Assembly (NCBI GenBank): GCA_031284295.1
Contig: JAITAE010000291.1
Location: 1 to 7,765, forward strand
Direction of reading: 5' to 3'
DNA from: Spirochaetaceae bacterium
Lineage (GTDB): Bacteria; Spirochaetota; Spirochaetia; Treponematales; Breznakiellaceae
DNA length: 7,765 bases
Shown here: in pieces, positions 4,563-7,765 of the stretch
Position numbering within the stretch: the stretch's first letter is position 1
Layout of the letters: each line of letters opens with the position of its first letter
Made by a program: the position numbers and the translations under genes
Notes under the pieces: model-generated
Database searches by the model: none
Told to the model about the DNA's origin: nothing
Seen by the model: only the letters and a program-made list of their open reading frames with translations

Positions 4563-6274
4563 CCAGAATCTTAAAACACCCGCTGGTAATTTTAATCTCC
4601 GTAGTGATAGGCGTTTTAGTCGGGCTGTATGACGCGCCCATTTCGGCTGTTTTCTCTGTCCGGAGTTTTGTGCAGCTTATTTCTATGCCCGGCCAAGTGT
4701 TTCTTTTTTACCTGCAAATGACCGTTATTCCGATCATTATCACCGCCATTTCCTCAAGCATCGGCAAATTGATGCGGAACAAAACCAGCCTGGGATTAAT
4801 CAAAAGGATGGTCATCGTGTTTCTGGCAGGTATTGTCCTAACCGCGCTGGCCGGTATGGCTGTGGGAATACTGGGGCGCCCCGGCGCCGGTCTTGGTGAA
4901 GACACCCGTTCCCTTTTGACCAACCTCATATCTTCCCAAACTGGCGGCGAGGATTCGAAAATCCTTGAAGTTACCCTCTCCGGCGCCCCGGTTGTGGCGT
5001 CGGCGGCTAAAACCGGGCTTGAAACTTTTTTAACCAGCCTTATTCCCTCTAATATATTTTCGGCCCTTGCAATTGGAAGCACCATGGCAGTGGTGTTTTT
5101 TTCTATTGTCTTTGGGATTGCCATAGGCTTTGTCAATGACCAATCTGCGGATATGCTGATAAAATTTCTCAGCGCGATTTTTGAAACATTTCAAAAACTG
5201 GTCAGCGCGTCGCTGTATCTTTTGCCCTTCGGGCTTATCTGCCTTATGGCCGGGCAGATAGCGCAGGTCGGAATCCTTGTTTTTATGGCCATGTCAAAGT
5301 TTATCATCCTGTACTGCGTGGGTACGGCGGTGTTATTCATCATAACAACGGTGATAATCTGGGTACGATCGGGAATCGCTAACCCCTTCAAGGTGCTTTC
5401 GCTGTTGTTTGAACCGATTATGCTGGCCTTTGCCACGAGAAACTCAATGGCGACATTGCCGAGCTCCATCACCTGCCTGGATGACAAAATGAGTTTCGAC
5501 AAAACCACGGTCAACCTTACCCTGCCGCTGGGAATGACCCTTGGGCGTTTCGGCAATGTTTTTTATTTTGCCGTGGCGGTGTTCTTTGTCGTCCAGATTT
5601 ATGGCATAGAACTGACCGCCGCTCAATACGCCACGATTTTTATCGGCGTCATATTCGCGGGAACCGCCACGGCCGGAGCCTCCGGCATCGTAACCCTTTC
5701 GGTTATCAGCATAGTCCTCTCCCCCCTAAATCTGCCGGTCGAAGCGGTGTTGGTTATTTTTATGGCCATTGACCCTATCATCGATCCTTTCCGTACCTTT
5801 TTACTGGTCTACGAAAACATTGGCGCTACAACCATGATTGCCGGGAAAAAGAATAGTTTCGGCACCGATACCCTTTCCGTTATTATCAGGAAAAACACTG
5901 ACCGCCGGCCTGTTCTTTACCACGATGCGGAGGGAAACCTGACTGGGATTGAAATCGGACTGTTGCGGGAAATAGCCCGGCGGCTGGATAAAAAACTCTT
6001 TATTCAGGAGGGCGCTCCCCTGGACGGAGTCAAAACCAATATTATCGGCGGCTGCGTCATAAAAACGGAAAAATCCCCGCCGGGCTTGATCTTTTCGCAA
6101 AGCTACGGCATTATTAAGGAGCAAAACGTCAAGATGGAATTGTGCCTGCTGCTGACTCCTTTCAGCGTCAATTCCGTAAAGATTAACGGGATTATAAAAA
6201 AAATCAACGCTGAACATTTTTTCAGAAACAGAAACAGGCAGAGCCGGAATGCGACGGCCTCTGGTCAAAGGTAA
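4559..6274 (+). CDS. DAACS/SLC1-type symporter with C-terminal binding-protein lobe-like domain
   Basis: Residues 1-430 are an inner-membrane carrier related to GltP/GltPh (dicarboxylate/amino acid:cation symporters). About eight membrane segments and the two re-entrant hairpins are recognisable: HP1 around AFATRNSMATLPSSI (290-304), TM7 with LPLGMTLGRFGNVFYFA (322-338), HP2 around AGTATAGASGIVTLSV (367-382), and TM8 with IDPIIDPFRTFLLVYENI (404-421). D405, D409, R412 and T413 match GltPh D390, D394, R397 and T398. The NMDGT sodium motif is replaced by GRFGN (329-333), and GltPh N401 and D405 correspond to L416 and N420. Residues about 440-560 are an extra domain resembling lobe I of a family 3 binding protein, so at 571 residues the protein is over 100 longer than most family members. 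The start overlaps the binding-protein stop (ATGA), implying translational coupling. Substrate and coupling ion are not certain. Confidence 0.88.
   Translation: MTRILKHPLVILISVVIGVLVGLYDAPISAVFSVRSFVQLISMPGQVFLFYLQMTVIPIIITAISSSIGKLMRNKTSLGLIKRMVIVFLAGIVLTALAGMAVGILGRPGAGLGEDTRSLLTNLISSQTGGEDSKILEVTLSGAPVVASAAKTGLETFLTSLIPSNIFSALAIGSTMAVVFFSIVFGIAIGFVNDQSADMLIKFLSAIFETFQKLVSASLYLLPFGLICLMAGQIAQVGILVFMAMSKFIILYCVGTAVLFIITTVIIWVRSGIANPFKVLSLLFEPIMLAFATRNSMATLPSSITCLDDKMSFDKTTVNLTLPLGMTLGRFGNVFYFAVAVFFVVQIYGIELTAAQYATIFIGVIFAGTATAGASGIVTLSVISIVLSPLNLPVEAVLVIFMAIDPIIDPFRTFLLVYENIGATTMIAGKKNSFGTDTLSVIIRKNTDRRPVLYHDAEGNLTGIEIGLLREIARRLDKKLFIQEGAPLDGVKTNIIGGCVIKTEKSPPGLIFSQSYGIIKEQNVKMELCLLLTPFSVNSVKINGIIKKINAEHFFRNRNRQSRNATASGQR
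5876..6238 (+). other. Symporter C-terminal domain resembling lobe I of a solute-binding protein
   Basis: Residues 440-515 of the symporter read like the first lobe I segment of an SBP_bac_3 protein: SVIIRKNTDRRPVLY (440-454), GNLTGIEIGLLREIARRLDK (459-478) and FSQSYG (512-517). They parallel KPFFY, GELIGIDVEIGYEIANRLGV and FTMPY in the upstream gene. The expected lobe II of about 90 residues is absent. The chain goes straight to VNGII-like KINGIIKKINAEHFF (541-555), which resembles the closing lobe I helix. In SLC1 carriers the C-terminus is cytoplasmic, so this domain is probably inside the cell. Confidence 0.6.
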
Positions 6275-6284
6275 ACGTACACGT

Positions 6285-7765
6285 ATGACAGACTGGCGTT
6301 TTGCGATGAAAAAGTGGATTAAAAAACTAAAAACTGTTGGGGTTAAACAGGTTATTGTTTCTATAAATGTGATTCCTCTGGTTTTTTCCGCCGCCATAAT
6401 TTTGACTTCCCTGTGGATAAGCTCGTCAAAAAACGCGCAAGAATTATCGGAAGCCCTGATCGGCGAAATACAGGGGGCCATCAGTAATCGGCTGATAAAT
6501 TATTTTGACCCTATAGCAAAGATGAACAGCAGAACCGGCTATTTAATCAGCACGGTTTTTACGGACCCTCTGGAAAACAAAGAGGTAGAAGATGGCCTTT
6601 TCGCCTATTACAGAGAAATTCTCCGTACAAATCCCTGGGTAAAAATGTCTTATTATTCCGATACATTAGGCAATTTGATGATGCTTAACCGTATGGATGA
6701 CGGTTCTTTTTCAAAGCGTATTGTCCGCAATGACGGAAAAACGATCACCACCACATGGGAGCACACCAATGAGGTGTATTACAAAAGCTACAGCAATTCT
6801 ATCCTGAACGCATCGGACGGATATGACCCCAGAAAACGGGGCTGGTATGGGATTGCCCGGGAACAACGCAAGTCTTCCTGGACACCGGTGTATATTTTTG
6901 CCACCGATCATCTGCCAGGTTTTACCAGCGTAGTCCCTTTGTATGATAGCAACGGTATTCTAGCCGGTGTAAGCGCCCTGGATATAACCGTTGATGAAAT
7001 ATCCCACTTCCTGGCGACCATACGACCCACTCCGGGAACAAAAATCGCCCTTGTTGACGGCGACCATAATCTGGTAGCTTTTCAGGCGGACACCTATGAA
7101 GATTTGAACAAGCTCTTTACTGAAACAGTCGATGAAAACGGGGTAAGCGCCTTTGATGTACGAAGTCTTGATATGTTTCCCGAAGAGGATGTGCGCTATA
7201 TATTGAGAGAAACATTAAGGCGGGGTAGCGGGTCCGAAACCGTAAAATACAACGGTAATTCATACCGTTCCGTGCTTGCCCCGATAACCATCGGAAACGG
7301 CCTGGAACTTTTGATCGGAATAATCATACCTGAAGATAATATTATCGGTAACGTAAAAAAGAACCTTTTTTATGTTACGCTGTTCTCTGTTGTCGTTCTT
7401 ATCGTCATTATTGTTATCAGTATCCTGTTTTCCAATGCCATAGCAAACCCGATGCAGAAACTTTCCGAGGAAATGTCCAAAGTACGGAACTTTCAGCTTG
7501 ACTCATATATTGGTATTCCGACAACCCTTATTGAAATCGCCAACATAAATAATGCTTTTGAGGGAATGTGCATGGGGTTAAAGAATTTCAAGCGCTATGT
7601 CCCATCCGATCTGGTGGCCCAGTTAATCAACCAGGACATTGAGGCAAAAATAGGGGGAGAAAAGCGCGAGCTTTCCATATTTTTCAGCGACATCGCCAAT
7701 TTTACGTCTATCGCTGAAAAAATCGGACCCGAAGAACTGGTACAGCAACTCCGGGTATATTTTGA
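6285..7765 (+). CDS. Membrane Cache-HAMP class III adenylate/guanylate cyclase (3' partial)
   Basis: The frame runs open from ATG 6285 to the window end (493 codons seen). The order is a basic N-terminus, TM1 (about 23-45), a large extracytoplasmic double-Cache domain (about 46-355), TM2 (361-382), a HAMP-like linker (about 383-433), and the start of a class III cyclase domain with RYVPSDLVAQLI then LSIFFSDIANFTSIAEKI, where D469 is the first metal-binding aspartate. It should turn an external ligand signal into cAMP or cGMP; the base-specifying residues lie beyond the window. The Cache domain contains YDPRKRGWY (180-188) and LDIT with D233, fitting the Y-R-W-Y-D pattern of amino-acid-binding dCache domains. 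The start is uncertain: an in-frame ATG at 6249 would overlap the symporter, and ATG 6306 gives MKKW; none has a strong Shine-Dalgarno. It lies 10 bp after the symporter stop, probably in the same operon. Confidence 0.88.
   Translation, partial: MTDWRFAMKKWIKKLKTVGVKQVIVSINVIPLVFSAAIILTSLWISSSKNAQELSEALIGEIQGAISNRLINYFDPIAKMNSRTGYLISTVFTDPLENKEVEDGLFAYYREILRTNPWVKMSYYSDTLGNLMMLNRMDDGSFSKRIVRNDGKTITTTWEHTNEVYYKSYSNSILNASDGYDPRKRGWYGIAREQRKSSWTPVYIFATDHLPGFTSVVPLYDSNGILAGVSALDITVDEISHFLATIRPTPGTKIALVDGDHNLVAFQADTYEDLNKLFTETVDENGVSAFDVRSLDMFPEEDVRYILRETLRRGSGSETVKYNGNSYRSVLAPITIGNGLELLIGIIIPEDNIIGNVKKNLFYVTLFSVVVLIVIIVISILFSNAIANPMQKLSEEMSKVRNFQLDSYIGIPTTLIEIANINNAFEGMCMGLKNFKRYVPSDLVAQLINQDIEAKIGGEKRELSIFFSDIANFTSIAEKIGPEELVQQLRVYF

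Noticed and set aside
6116..6136. AAGGAG followed by an in-frame ATG inside the symporter, suggesting a separately translated C-terminal peptide
   Set aside because: The spacing of 12 nt is long, the product would be only about 46 residues, and the frame continues the domain without a break.
6249..6284. Upstream ATG at 6249 as the cyclase start
   Set aside because: It is in frame and would add 12 basic residues while overlapping the symporter by 26 bp, but has no better ribosome site than 6285. Kept only as an alternative.
5801..6481. Minus-strand open frame of 226 codons across the symporter-cyclase junction
   Set aside because: It is antisense to two well-supported genes, has no recognisable domain, and its open length follows from the codon use opposite.

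Overview
This window looks like a spirochaete chromosome, most likely a Treponema or a close relative. That is an inference from overall protein flavour: the loose lipobox of a substrate-binding lipoprotein, a Cache-domain class III nucleotide cyclase, and the RuvA/RuvB/QueA sequences. No rRNA or other taxonomic marker is present, so the assignment is moderate.

Layout. (1) 1-357, + strand: C-terminal part of an RlmB-type rRNA 2'-O-methyltransferase. (2) 358-733: a gene-poor, repeat-rich island. It holds a 52-bp imperfect direct repeat (377-428 and 551-602), a 37-codon minus-strand ORF between the copies, several hairpins and a 7-bp tandem repeat. (3) 3467-734, minus strand: a tight ruvA-ruvB-queA operon with ATGA overlaps at both junctions, for Holliday-junction branch migration and queuosine tRNA modification. 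(4) 3468-3626: a divergent intergenic region with GC-rich inverted repeats and a promoter with perfect TTGACA and TATAAT hexamers facing right. (5) 3627-7765, + strand: a three-gene unit made of a family-3-type solute-binding lipoprotein, a DAACS/SLC1-type symporter with an extra C-terminal domain, and a Cache-HAMP-class III adenylate/guanylate cyclase cut off by the window end.

The right-hand unit is the most interesting part. The binding protein and symporter overlap by ATGA, and the cyclase follows within about 10 bp or overlaps. The symporter keeps the aspartate/arginine pair of the SLC1 substrate site but has lost the NMDGT sodium motif and other sodium-site residues. Its C-terminal extension resembles only lobe I of a substrate-binding protein, as if lobe II had been excised. 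The cyclase Cache domain carries a Y-R-W-Y-D pattern like that of amino-acid-sensing dCache domains. I infer a linked capture, transport and cyclic-nucleotide signalling system for an amino acid or related small ligand; ligand and mechanism are unknown.

By eye, the ruvA-ruvB-queA half is clearly more GC-rich than the right-hand operon, with the change at the divergent intergenic region.
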